Shown here in pieces: positions 6,886-14,403 of a stretch of 18,328 bases of DNA. Each line of letters starts with the position of its first letter. The stretch's first letter is position 1. Both the position numbers and the translations under genes were made by a program. The notes under the pieces are model-generated. The model searched no databases and had not been told where the DNA came from. It saw nothing but the letters and a program-made list of their open reading frames with translations. The DNA is from Bacillota bacterium (GTDB lineage Bacteria > Bacillota > Clostridia > Christensenellales > Aristaeellaceae): contig JAEZJP010000129.1 in the NCBI GenBank assembly GCA_023415715.1, positions 1 through 18,328 on the forward strand, given 5' to 3'.

Positions 6886-8925
6886 GTGTTTCCCCAAACG
6901 CCCGATGAGTACATGAAGCAAAAGGTTTTTTTGCTGATTCTGCTGTGCGCCCTGTTGCTGGGCTTCACGGGTGTTTTAGCGGAGGATAGTTATAATCCCA
7001 TTGCTACCAGCATGGATCTTTCAAAAAATTCGTTTACAGGCCCTGATGATGTCACCGTTTCCATCCGCGTCAGCAACATTGGCGATGATAGAATACCTGG
7101 TCCCGTATATCTTTTTTATCCGGACGGGAAAGCTGTGACCGATTTTGGCGACGGCGGTGCCGTTAATTTGGGGCTGGGCGAGTTTGCAACATGGACAGGC
7201 ACCTGGCACGTAACACAAAAGCAATTGGAAGCCGGGCGCATCACTTTTACAGTCAAATATCCTGTACCCAATGGTGAAAGCGATATCGCCTATAAAAATA
7301 AAAGTTTCAACAAGGCTATCACTTTCAATGGCGCGGCGCCCGGTTTGGAAGTATCCCGTGTCATTTCCCCCCAAATGGCCCAAAAGGATCAGAAGATCAC
7401 CATTACCTATGAATTGAAAAATACCGGCAACGTGTCGTTGTCCAATATCAAGGTTACCGAGAATAAAAACATCTCCTCCAAAGCGAAAACTGTTGATACA
7501 CTGGCTGCCGGCGAAAGCAAACAGGTAACATTTGAAGTTACCATGGGAAGCAAGAACCTCACCAGCAGCGCCACCATCACGTACAAGGTCTCAGGCTCCA
7601 GCCAGTCGGAAAAGAAAACTGTAGAAGATGCCTCCATTATCCTGGGTGAAGCAAAACTGAAGGCAACCCTTGCTTCCAGCGCTCCCGGCGTAAACATCAA
7701 CGAAACGGTTAAGCTCACATTGACGCTTACAAACGAGGGCAATATCAGCTACAGCAACCTGAAGGTCACCGACCCGGTACTAGGGGAAGTTTTCTCCAAT
7801 CAGGAACTGGCTGCGGGCGCAACCAAAACGCTGGAAAAGGAAATCACCATGCTGGCCAGCGGTGAGTATACTTTCACCGTTCACGCCACCGACAATACCG
7901 GAAATGAAGTCAGCGTCAGCACCGATAAAGTATCCGTGAATGCCGTTGACCCAAACAAGAAGCTGGTTCTTACCGTGAACGCCACAGCGGACAAACTGGA
8001 AGTATACAGTGAGCCGGCGCTGGTGCGTTTTGAAATCTCCGTAACAAACGCCAGCGAGTCCGAAGCGAAAGATGTGCTTTTGCGCCACGGCAGCACGACA
8101 TTGTATACCTTCACATCCATCAAGGCAGGCGAGACCAAAACAATAACGAGGGACACCAACATCTCCATGGCCGGCAAGTTCCAGTTCACGGCCGTCTGCA
8201 AGGACCTGCTGGGCAACGAAGCAACCTTTGAAAGCAATCCTGTTGACATTACCTATTCCGTGCCCACGCCTGAGCCCACCACCGTGCCCCAGCGCACTCC
8301 GCAGCCTCTGATCACGGAACCGATCCCCAAAAGCGCCGGGCTTCCCCCTGCCTTTACCACCGCCAAAAATGTAACGAACTTCCTGTTCGGCGTGTTTATT
8401 ACACTTCTGGGTGTCAGCCTGATTATGCTGATGGTCGCTTTCACCAGGCGTATTGCTCAGAGAAGGCAATCAGAGGCCGCGCTGGATCACCTGGAGCGGG
8501 GAACGCGCAGGGATTATACAGCGCCCAGCGAGGGCGATGAAGCGGATGAACTTCCCGTGACCTATCGGGAAGATGATGAAGGCCGGGATGAGCCGGAGGC
8601 CGATACGCTCCTTACGCTTCAGGATGATGAACTGCCTCATATGAAATATGTCAGGGGCGAGCACCGCACGGAAAATGACACATCCGCTCCCGACGAAGAT
8701 CAGGATGATCTCCCCAAGGCCGAGGAAGCGTATCATGAGCTGACGGAGGAGGAAGCAGCCATCCTTTCCGGCGGCACAGGCCACTACCGCCTGGCCAGGT
8801 CTCAAGGCCCCAAGATGGATGACGAGCCTGCTGATCAGGATGATGAGCAGACAAACTCACCCGGCTATACCCGCCACCGCCGGACAGCAAGAACCGGCAC
8901 CAATGAAAAACCCGCGGATATGTAA
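6886..8925 (+). CDS. Membrane-anchored surface protein with Ig-like (CARDB/COG1361-like) repeats
   Basis: I do not recognise a named protein. From the GTG start it has 679 residues. A signal peptide occupies about residues 11-32 (KQK, hydrophobic core, GVLAED with probable cleavage after LA). Then come about four beta-rich, Ig-like units of roughly 100 residues (about 35-150, 153-252, 256-352, 358-458). Each has the pattern of a strand ending in S/T-N-x-G or similar, a central alternating strand, and a turn such as LAAGESKQVTFEV, LAAGATKTLEKEI or IKAGETKTITRD, as in CARDB/COG1361-type adhesion modules. A Pro/Thr linker (459-480) leads to one transmembrane helix (497-519) with RRIAQRRQ as the stop-transfer signal, then an acidic tail of about 160 residues facing the cytoplasm. 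Start choice: the TTG at 6736 is part of the -35 box. GGAGG at 6877-6881 precedes GTG 6886 by four bases; ATG 6913 is the alternative. It is a single-gene unit with its own promoter and terminator. Confidence 0.8.
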   Translation: MFPQTPDEYMKQKVFLLILLCALLLGFTGVLAEDSYNPIATSMDLSKNSFTGPDDVTVSIRVSNIGDDRIPGPVYLFYPDGKAVTDFGDGGAVNLGLGEFATWTGTWHVTQKQLEAGRITFTVKYPVPNGESDIAYKNKSFNKAITFNGAAPGLEVSRVISPQMAQKDQKITITYELKNTGNVSLSNIKVTENKNISSKAKTVDTLAAGESKQVTFEVTMGSKNLTSSATITYKVSGSSQSEKKTVEDASIILGEAKLKATLASSAPGVNINETVKLTLTLTNEGNISYSNLKVTDPVLGEVFSNQELAAGATKTLEKEITMLASGEYTFTVHATDNTGNEVSVSTDKVSVNAVDPNKKLVLTVNATADKLEVYSEPALVRFEISVTNASESEAKDVLLRHGSTTLYTFTSIKAGETKTITRDTNISMAGKFQFTAVCKDLLGNEATFESNPVDITYSVPTPEPTTVPQRTPQPLITEPIPKSAGLPPAFTTAKNVTNFLFGVFITLLGVSLIMLMVAFTRRIAQRRQSEAALDHLERGTRRDYTAPSEGDEADELPVTYREDDEGRDEPEADTLLTLQDDELPHMKYVRGEHRTENDTSAPDEDQDDLPKAEEAYHELTEEEAAILSGGTGHYRLARSQGPKMDDEPADQDDEQTNSPGYTRHRRTARTGTNEKPADM

Positions 8926-8940
8926 GTTGGATATGCGTTA

Positions 8941-8971
8941 AAGGGCCGCCGGCAATGGCGGCCCTTTTTTT
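8941..8971 (+). terminator. Rho-independent terminator after the surface-protein gene
   Basis: AAGGGCCGCC (8941-8950) pairs perfectly with GGCGGCCCTT (8957-8966) over a six-base loop, followed by a T run to 8971. It lies 15 bases after the stop codon. Confidence 0.93.
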
Positions 8972-9013
8972 CGCAGATGGAGCTATAGCAACTCTATTTT
9001 TTCGGACATGCAG

Positions 9014-9042
9014 TTGCTTCCAATGTAAATTCCGGGTATAAT
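9014..9042 (+). promoter_or_regulatory. Sigma-A type promoter of the DUF2461-mutase-transketolase unit
   Basis: TTGCTT (9014-9019), a 17-base spacer and TATAAT (9037-9042). The predicted transcription start is near 9049. It is the only clear promoter between the upstream terminator and the transketolase gene. Confidence 0.75.
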
Positions 9043-9069
9043 CATACGGGCAGAACACGGAGGTGTCAC

Positions 9070-9768
9070 ATGTTTGCGGGTTTTCCGGAGGCAGCTATCC
9101 AGTTTTTCCTTAGTTTGCGCTTTAACAACCATGTAACGTTTTTTGAGGAGCACAAAGAGGACTACATTCAGAATGTGCAGGCGCCTTTTTATGCCTTCAT
9201 TGACGAAATGGCGCCCCATATGCGTGAAATCGACAGCGGCATGGAGGTGCGCCCAGCTAAGTGCCTGGCCCGCATCCGGCGCGATGTACGTTTCACCAGA
9301 GACAAATCCCCCTTTCGCGACCACCTTTGGCTTCTGTTTAGAAAAGCGGCGGAACCAAGGGAAGGAAGCCTTATGTACTGGTTCGAGGTTTCGCCGGAGT
9401 CCACCGGCTGGGGCATGGGCTTCTGGGGTGAGAACAGGCCCGTATTTGACCTGATGCGCCGCCGCATGGCCGCCAATCCGAAGGCTTTCGCCGATATGCT
9501 GGAAAGCTGCCGTCTTGCGGAAAACACACTGCAAATGGGCGGTGAATCCTTCAAGCGCATGGCCGTGCCGGAACAGATCCCGCCTGAATTGCATCCCTGG
9601 TATACATCCAAGGAGCTCTATATCCACCAGTCGGCTACACAGCTCAACTGGATATATTCACCCGACATCGTAAACCGCGTAGCACGGGATTTCAAAGCAT
9701 TGGCTCCGATGTACAAGGCGTTGCGCGGCCTGATGGAGGAAATCTCAAATACTCCCGACCAAATGTGA
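9070..9768 (+). CDS. DUF2461 (TIGR02453-like) family protein
   Basis: A 232-residue protein of the widespread DUF2461 family, whose molecular function is not established. Family signs are the N-terminal FFLSLRFNNHVTFFEEHKEDY-type segment (a conserved F-x-x-L-x-x-N-N-x-x-x-W/F-F motif, residues 12-32), the ARIRRDVRFTRDKSPFRDH motif (67-85), the most diagnostic stretch, then WFEVSPE (104-110), the GMGFWGENR strand (115-123), and the C-terminal L-x-P-M-Y region. It is soluble with no signal peptide. GGAGG at 9059-9063 is six bases before the ATG. It is the first gene of the transcription unit, with 33 bases to the mutase gene. Co-transcription with sugar-phosphate enzymes is seen, but a shared function is only a guess. 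Confidence 0.88.
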   Translation: MFAGFPEAAIQFFLSLRFNNHVTFFEEHKEDYIQNVQAPFYAFIDEMAPHMREIDSGMEVRPAKCLARIRRDVRFTRDKSPFRDHLWLLFRKAAEPREGSLMYWFEVSPESTGWGMGFWGENRPVFDLMRRRMAANPKAFADMLESCRLAENTLQMGGESFKRMAVPEQIPPELHPWYTSKELYIHQSATQLNWIYSPDIVNRVARDFKALAPMYKALRGLMEEISNTPDQM

Positions 9769-9801
9769 ACGTTTTTTTCTCCCCACAGCAAGGAGGTTTG
9801 T

Positions 9802-11322
9802 ATGGACTGGATGGCCCTAAAAAGCGGCAGCGACGTGCGCGGCGTGGCCGTGGGCGAGAATGCGGTAATGACTTCAAACGTGGCTCAGGCGCTTGGCGCG
9901 GCCTTTGTGCGCATGCTCTGTGATCATACGGGCAAAGCTGCGGAATCACTCACCGTTTCCATTGGCCGGGATTCCCGTATTTCCGGGCCGGAACTCCTGT
10001 TATCCGCCGCAAAAGGCATGGCACTATCAGGCGCCAATGTGCTGGATTTCGGGCTGTGCACAACGCCCGCCATGTACATGAGCATCCTCACCGAAGGCTT
10101 CAAGACGGATGGCGCGGTCATGGTCACCGCCAGCCATCACCCATATAATCTGAATGGCCTGAAGTTTTTTGAGGAAAAGGGCGGGCTCTCGGGGGAAGAG
10201 ATCACAAATCTTTTGCAGTACGCTTCATCACTTCCCCTGGACAGCCTGAAAGGTAGCGGCAGTATCTTGCAAAAGCCCTTTTTGCCCGCCTATCAAAAGC
10301 AGTTGTCGGACCGAATCAAAAAGGGATTGGGCATAAACGGGTCACAGCCTCTTCAGGGCCTGCACGTGGCAGTGGACGCCGGCAACGGCGCGGGCGGCTT
10401 TTACGCCGGTATGCTGCAAGACTTGGGCGCCTGGGTGGACGGCAGCCAGTTTTTGGAGCCTGACGGCATGTTCCCCAATCACATACCCAATCCCGAAAAT
10501 GAAGACGCCATGGCCTCCGTATCCGCCGCTGTCAGACGGGTAAAAGCAGATCTCGGTGTGATCTTTGACGCGGACTGCGACAGGGCAGCCATTGTGGACG
10601 ATACGGGACGGGAAATTAACCGCAACCGGCTGATTGCATTGATTTCCGCCATACTGCTCAGCGAAAAGCAGGGACAGACCATTGTCACCGATTCAGTCAC
10701 ATCCTCGGGTTTGGCGGAGTTTATTACGGAATGGGGCGGCACGCACTACCGCTACAAGCGTGGCTATCGCAACGTGATAGACGAGGCTGTCCGCCTGAAC
10801 GCAAACGGCATCGACTGCCCCCTGGCCATTGAGACCAGCGGCCATGCCGCCTTTCGGGAAAACCATTTTCTCGACGACGGCATGTACCTGGTAACCCTTC
10901 TCATCGTGGAAGCCATGAAGCGCAAGCAGGCGGGCAAAACGCTGGGCAGCCTGATCGCGGAACTGCGGGAGCCGGTGGAAAGCGCAGAAATCCGGCTGAA
11001 AATCACCGCCGCCGATTTCCGCTTGGCTGGCAAGGCGGCAATCCAGCAGGTTCTTGATTATGCCGCGTCTATGGAAGAATGGCATATCGCAAAAGACAGC
11101 CGGGAGGGCGTGCGCATTAATTTTGATCTGTGCGAAGGTATCCAAAACGGCTGGTTCCTTTTGCGCTTGTCGGTGCACGATCCCGTGCTTCCTTTGAATG
11201 TGGAAAGCGACGTATCGGGCGGCATGAAGCATATGCTGGAATCGCTGTTAAAAGCCATCAGGGGTGCGCCGGGCATTGACATTCAGCCCATCCTGGAAGA
11301 GATGGATAAGCATCATGAATAA
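9802..11322 (+). CDS. Phosphoglucomutase/phosphomannomutase family (alpha-D-phosphohexomutase)
   Basis: A 506-residue member of the alpha-D-phosphohexomutase superfamily, which moves phosphate between C1 and C6 of hexoses through a phosphoserine. Four-domain landmarks in order: the N-terminal GSDVRG (9-14), IGRDSRISG (54-62), the catalytic loop TASHHPYNLNG with Ser111 (the common form is TASHNP), the Mg-binding FDADCDR (255-261, asparates 256/258/260; the common form is DGDxDR), the sugar-specificity loop ETSGH (344-348; usually EESGH or similar), and a C-terminal domain whose phosphate loop reads RLSVHDP (455-461) instead of RPSGTEP. All catalytic roles appear to be present, but the loops are diverged in the way I associate with a clostridial subgroup, so glucose or mannose specificity is not assignable. 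AAGGAGG (9790-9796) sits five bases before the ATG. It is 21 bases upstream of transketolase. Confidence 0.88.
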   Translation: MDWMALKSGSDVRGVAVGENAVMTSNVAQALGAAFVRMLCDHTGKAAESLTVSIGRDSRISGPELLLSAAKGMALSGANVLDFGLCTTPAMYMSILTEGFKTDGAVMVTASHHPYNLNGLKFFEEKGGLSGEEITNLLQYASSLPLDSLKGSGSILQKPFLPAYQKQLSDRIKKGLGINGSQPLQGLHVAVDAGNGAGGFYAGMLQDLGAWVDGSQFLEPDGMFPNHIPNPENEDAMASVSAAVRRVKADLGVIFDADCDRAAIVDDTGREINRNRLIALISAILLSEKQGQTIVTDSVTSSGLAEFITEWGGTHYRYKRGYRNVIDEAVRLNANGIDCPLAIETSGHAAFRENHFLDDGMYLVTLLIVEAMKRKQAGKTLGSLIAELREPVESAEIRLKITAADFRLAGKAAIQQVLDYAASMEEWHIAKDSREGVRINFDLCEGIQNGWFLLRLSVHDPVLPLNVESDVSGGMKHMLESLLKAIRGAPGIDIQPILEEMDKHHE

Positions 11323-11343
11323 AAATATTGGAGGATTGCGGAA

Positions 11344-13317
11344 ATGAACATTACGGAAAAAACCATCAATACCATTCGCGTTCTGGCCGCCGACACCGTG
11401 CAAAAGGCCAACAGCGGCCATCCAGGCGCCCCCATGGGAATGGCGCCCATGGCATATGCCGTATGGGCTGAGGCCATGCGCCACAATCCCGCCAATCCCG
11501 CCTGGAAGGACCGTGACCGTTTCGTCCTGTCCGCAGGCCATGCCAGCGCGCTTTTATACACCTTGCTCCATGTTTTCGGCTATGGCCTTTCCATGGATGA
11601 TTTGAAATCCTTCCGTCAATGGGGCAGCAAAACGCCCGGCCATCCCGAGTATGGCCACACTGCAGGCGTGGAAACAACCACAGGCCCCCTGGGCCAGGGC
11701 GTCGCCAATGCTGTGGGCTTTGCCATGGCAGAAACCATGCTGGCCGCCAAGTTCAACAAGCCCGGTTACAATGTAGTGGATCATTACACGTATTGCTTCT
11801 GCGGCGACGGCTGCATGATGGAAGGCATCTCCGGCGAGGCTGCCTCCCTGGCAGGCACTTTGATGCTTGGCAAGCTGATCCTTCTGTATGACGACAATGA
11901 GATTTCCATTGAGGGCAATACCGACATCGCCATGAAAGAGGACGTTGGCGCCCGCTTTGCAGCATATGGCTGGCATGTTCAGCGCGTAGCGGACGGCAAT
12001 GATGTAAATCAGATTTCCGCCGCTATTTCAGCCGCCAAGGCGGATGAGCGCCCCTCCCTGATCGTGGTCCCCACCACCATCGGGTTCGGCTCCAGCAAGG
12101 CCGGCAAAGCCAGCGCCCATGGCGAGCCTTTGGGCGCAGACAGCGTGCAGGCCGCCAAGGTCACCCTTGGCATGCCGGAAGATTCCTTCTATGTTCTGCC
12201 TGAGGTGTACGAGCATGCCGCCGAAGTCGCGAAAAAAGGCGCTGCAGGCGAAGCGGCCTGGAACAAGCTGTTTGCGGAGTACAAAAAGGCCTATCCGGAA
12301 ATGGCTGCTGAGTGGGATGTGTGGTTCTCTGAAAAGCTGCCGGAAGGCGCTCTGAGCGGGGACGACCTGTGGCAGTTCCCAGAGAAGATGGCTACCCGCA
12401 ACACCTCCTCTGAAATGATTAACCGCCTGGCCCAAAGGATCCCCAATCTAGTGGGCGGTTCCGCAGACCTGGCTCCCTCCACCAAGACGCTCATCAAAAA
12501 CGGCGGCGATTACAGCGCTGAAAACAGGGCCGGCCGTAACCTGCACTTTGGCGTCCGTGAGCATGCCATGGCTGCCATTTCCAACGGTTTGGCGATACAT
12601 GGGGGGCTCAGGGTCTATTGCGCCACGTTCTTCGTATTCAGCGATTATATGAAAAACGCCATGCGTCTGTCGGCTATCATGAAAGCTCCCGTCACCTACG
12701 TTCTGACCCATGATTCCATCGGCGTGGGTGAGGATGGGCCTACCCATCAGCCCATTGAGCATTTGGCCGGGCTCCGTGCCATTCCCGACCTGCTTGTATT
12801 CCGCCCGGCTGATGGCCCTGAAACGGCTGCCGGCTGGCTCACCGCCATCTTAAGCGGCCTGCCCACCTGTCTTATTTTAACCAGGCAGGACCTGCCCCTG
12901 CAAAGCGGCAGCGGCCCAAAGGCATATAAAGGCGGCTATGTCCTTTCTGACAGCAAGAAGCAGACTCCGGAAGTTATCTTAATGGCAAGTGGCAGCGAAA
13001 TAGCTCCCATGATGGCGGCACAGAAGCTTTTGTGGGAGGAGAATATCGATGCAAGGGTCGTGTCGATGCCTTGCATGGAACTGTATGACCAGCAGGGCGC
13101 AGAATATAAAGAAAGCGTTCTGCCTATAAAGGTCCGAGCACGGGTGGCCATGGAAGCCGGTACCTCCATGCCCTGGTACAAGTATGTTGGTCTGGACGGC
13201 ACGGCGCTGTGCATCGACCATTACGGCGCTTCCGCCCCTGCCGGCAAGCTGTTCGAATCATACGGCTTCACGGCTGCAAATGCCGCAGCGACAGCGAAAA
13301 AGATTCTGGGGAAATAA
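11344..13317 (+). CDS. tkt: Transketolase
   Basis: Thiamine-diphosphate enzyme of the non-oxidative pentose phosphate pathway, moving two-carbon units between ketoses and aldoses. It has 657 residues, the normal full length. The PP domain carries ANSGHPGAPMGMAP (His26), SAGH (His66), GPLGQG (114-119), the ThDP/metal motif GDGCMMEG (154-161) with DDN (183-185), and SAHG (His259). The Pyr domain has the catalytic glutamate in HFGVREHAM (Glu406), then THDSIGVGEDGPTHQPIEHL (455-473). The C-terminal domain is present (RQDLP, SGSEI, MPCMELYDQQ). GGAGG (11330-11334) is nine bases before the ATG. It is the last gene of the unit, closed by a terminator at 13334. Confidence 0.97.
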   Translation: MNITEKTINTIRVLAADTVQKANSGHPGAPMGMAPMAYAVWAEAMRHNPANPAWKDRDRFVLSAGHASALLYTLLHVFGYGLSMDDLKSFRQWGSKTPGHPEYGHTAGVETTTGPLGQGVANAVGFAMAETMLAAKFNKPGYNVVDHYTYCFCGDGCMMEGISGEAASLAGTLMLGKLILLYDDNEISIEGNTDIAMKEDVGARFAAYGWHVQRVADGNDVNQISAAISAAKADERPSLIVVPTTIGFGSSKAGKASAHGEPLGADSVQAAKVTLGMPEDSFYVLPEVYEHAAEVAKKGAAGEAAWNKLFAEYKKAYPEMAAEWDVWFSEKLPEGALSGDDLWQFPEKMATRNTSSEMINRLAQRIPNLVGGSADLAPSTKTLIKNGGDYSAENRAGRNLHFGVREHAMAAISNGLAIHGGLRVYCATFFVFSDYMKNAMRLSAIMKAPVTYVLTHDSIGVGEDGPTHQPIEHLAGLRAIPDLLVFRPADGPETAAGWLTAILSGLPTCLILTRQDLPLQSGSGPKAYKGGYVLSDSKKQTPEVILMASGSEIAPMMAAQKLLWEENIDARVVSMPCMELYDQQGAEYKESVLPIKVRARVAMEAGTSMPWYKYVGLDGTALCIDHYGASAPAGKLFESYGFTAANAAATAKKILGK

Positions 13318-13333
13318 GTAACATACAAAATGA

Positions 13334-13373
13334 TGCTGCCCGGCAGAGCCATGCTGACGGGCAGCAATTTTTG
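13334..13373 (+). terminator. Rho-independent terminator after transketolase
   Basis: TGCTGCCCG (13334-13342) pairs with CGGGCAGCA (13358-13366), with a 15-base loop, followed by ATTTTTG. It lies 16 bases after the stop. Confidence 0.85.
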
Positions 13374-13386
13374 TGATATAAAACAC

Positions 13387-13448
13387 CTCATCCGGCACTT
13401 CGTGCCACCTTCTCCTCAAGGAGAAGGCTTTTTTTCTTTCTCTCATCC
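13387..13448. repeat. Double-hairpin element flanked by CTCATCC direct repeats; likely dispersed repeat
   Basis: Two adjacent hairpins, GGCAC-TTC-GTGCC (13394-13406) and CCTTCTCC-TCAA-GGAGAAGG (13408-13427), the second followed by seven T, so it can also act as a terminator. The pair is flanked by CTCATCC at 13387-13393 and 13442-13448. From memory, intergenic elements of this shape (CTCATCCGnC hairpin followed by CCTTC-GAAGG hairpin) recur many times in gut Clostridia; copy number in this genome cannot be seen from one window. Confidence 0.6.
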
Positions 13449-13450
13449 AC

Positions 13451-13482
13451 AAAAACCTGCGCCTTGTAAAGGGCAGGTTTTT
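13451..13482. terminator. Hairpin with A/T flanks, probable bidirectional terminator
   Basis: AAAAACCTGC (13451-13460) pairs with GCAGGTTTTT (13473-13482) over a 12-base loop. The A run on one side and T run on the other suit termination in both directions, between the transketolase unit (+) and the ABC transporter unit (-). Confidence 0.7.
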
Positions 13483-13508
13483 GATTGCTTTATTGTTCGT
13501 TTAAAATC

Positions 13509-13520
13509 ATCCGGCCGGAT
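13509..13520. repeat. Perfect 12-bp palindrome ATCCGGCCGGAT
   Basis: A perfect self-complementary 12-mer in an AT-rich stretch downstream of both converging units. It again begins with the TCATCC string seen in the neighbouring element. No function is assignable. Confidence 0.5.
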
Positions 13521-13555
13521 AGTTTTACTATGCTTTTCAAATCAGAATAGGGATT

Positions 13556-13602
13556 CCAAAGGGATATATTCCTTTGGCAGGGTCCAGGGACAGCGTCCCT
13601 GG
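13556..13602. repeat. Paired-hairpin element abutting the permease stop codon
   Basis: CCAAAGG (13556-13562) pairs with CCTTTGG (13571-13577), and six bases later CCAGGGA (13584-13590) pairs with TCCCTGG (13596-13602). The second hairpin ends exactly at the base before the permease stop codon (13603-13605). There is no T run on the minus strand, so it is not a classical terminator; it could protect the mRNA 3' end or be a REP-like dispersed repeat. Confidence 0.55.
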
Positions 13603-14403
13603 TCACAGGGGCAGATCCCTTTTTTGAAACGCTGCCATCCCCGCGGCATACAATACGATCCCGATCCCCGCAAGAATAGGCAGGCCGGCCATGGCTGCGC
13701 TGTCCCCGTTGGAAAGTCCCACTTCGTCAAACAAGGAAATAATAGTGCCATATTTCAGCCAGTCCAGCTTGCCGCCCATATTGGAAAGCATGCTGATCAG
13801 GTAAAACAGAACCGGCACCCCTGCCCCGATAGCCAGAGACTGACGCGTCTCATTGCTGATGCAGGAAGCAAAAAAGCAGATGCCACCAATGGCAAAATGC
13901 AAAAGGAACGCGCCAATATTCAGCCGCAGGAAGGCAGCCATATCAAGCTGGCCGGGAAACATGACCTCGCTTACTGCGATGCCGAATGCCATACAGAACA
14001 GGATCACCACAAGAAGCGACGATTGCAGTACTGCCCATTGCGTCATGACAACGGTCAGCCGTTTCCTGGGCGCCGCCAGCAGGTAAGCCATGGAGCCCGT
14101 ATCTACAAGCTTTGCCACCAGCCGGTTGGCCAGCATGATCACAAGCACCATTGGAAAGAGCACCATTAAAAAACCGTAGAGATAATTGGTAACAAAAGAC
14201 GTAAGCGTGCTTCCCGCCTCATCCATATTGAACATAGCCATCAATTGCGGCATAGCCTCTACCATCTGTTTAAGCGTCTCCCCCAGTTTGGGGTCGAACA
14301 TATAGATGATCATAGAAAAATACATCGCCAGTACGCCGATGAAAATGATTACTGTGACGTAGTTTGACTGTACACCCTTTTTATAAAGCCGTCCGTTGAT
14401 CAT
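13603..14403 (-). CDS. ABC-2 type transporter permease
   Basis: A 266-residue integral membrane protein with six likely transmembrane helices (about residues 14-36, 72-92, 122-146, 160-182, 188-207, 238-258) and a long first extracytoplasmic stretch (37-71), the layout of ABC-2 permeases. It has no soluble domain. It overlaps the ATPase gene by 23 bases and has its own GGGGGG-type ribosome binding site seven bases upstream (14411-14416), so the two are coupled and form one exporter. Substrate unknown: such TetR-controlled ABC-2 pairs often export drugs, peptides or lipids, but nothing here decides it. Confidence 0.85.
   Translation of the reverse strand: MINGRLYKKGVQSNYVTVIIFIGVLAMYFSMIIYMFDPKLGETLKQMVEAMPQLMAMFNMDEAGSTLTSFVTNYLYGFLMVLFPMVLVIMLANRLVAKLVDTGSMAYLLAAPRKRLTVVMTQWAVLQSSLLVVILFCMAFGIAVSEVMFPGQLDMAAFLRLNIGAFLLHFAIGGICFFASCISNETRQSLAIGAGVPVLFYLISMLSNMGGKLDWLKYGTIISLFDEVGLSNGDSAAMAGLPILAGIGIVLYAAGMAAFQKRDLPL

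Noticed and set aside
7780..8469. A 229-codon minus-strand frame
   Set aside because: Antisense to the surface-protein gene; no ribosome binding site and low-complexity composition.
10693..11232. A 179-codon minus-strand frame
   Set aside because: Antisense to the phosphohexomutase gene; no supporting start or family.
13330..14169. A 279-codon plus-strand frame after transketolase
   Set aside because: It reads through a terminator and the hairpin cluster and is antisense to the clear ABC permease; the protein is rich in Gln, His and Lys with no family resemblance and no ribosome binding site.
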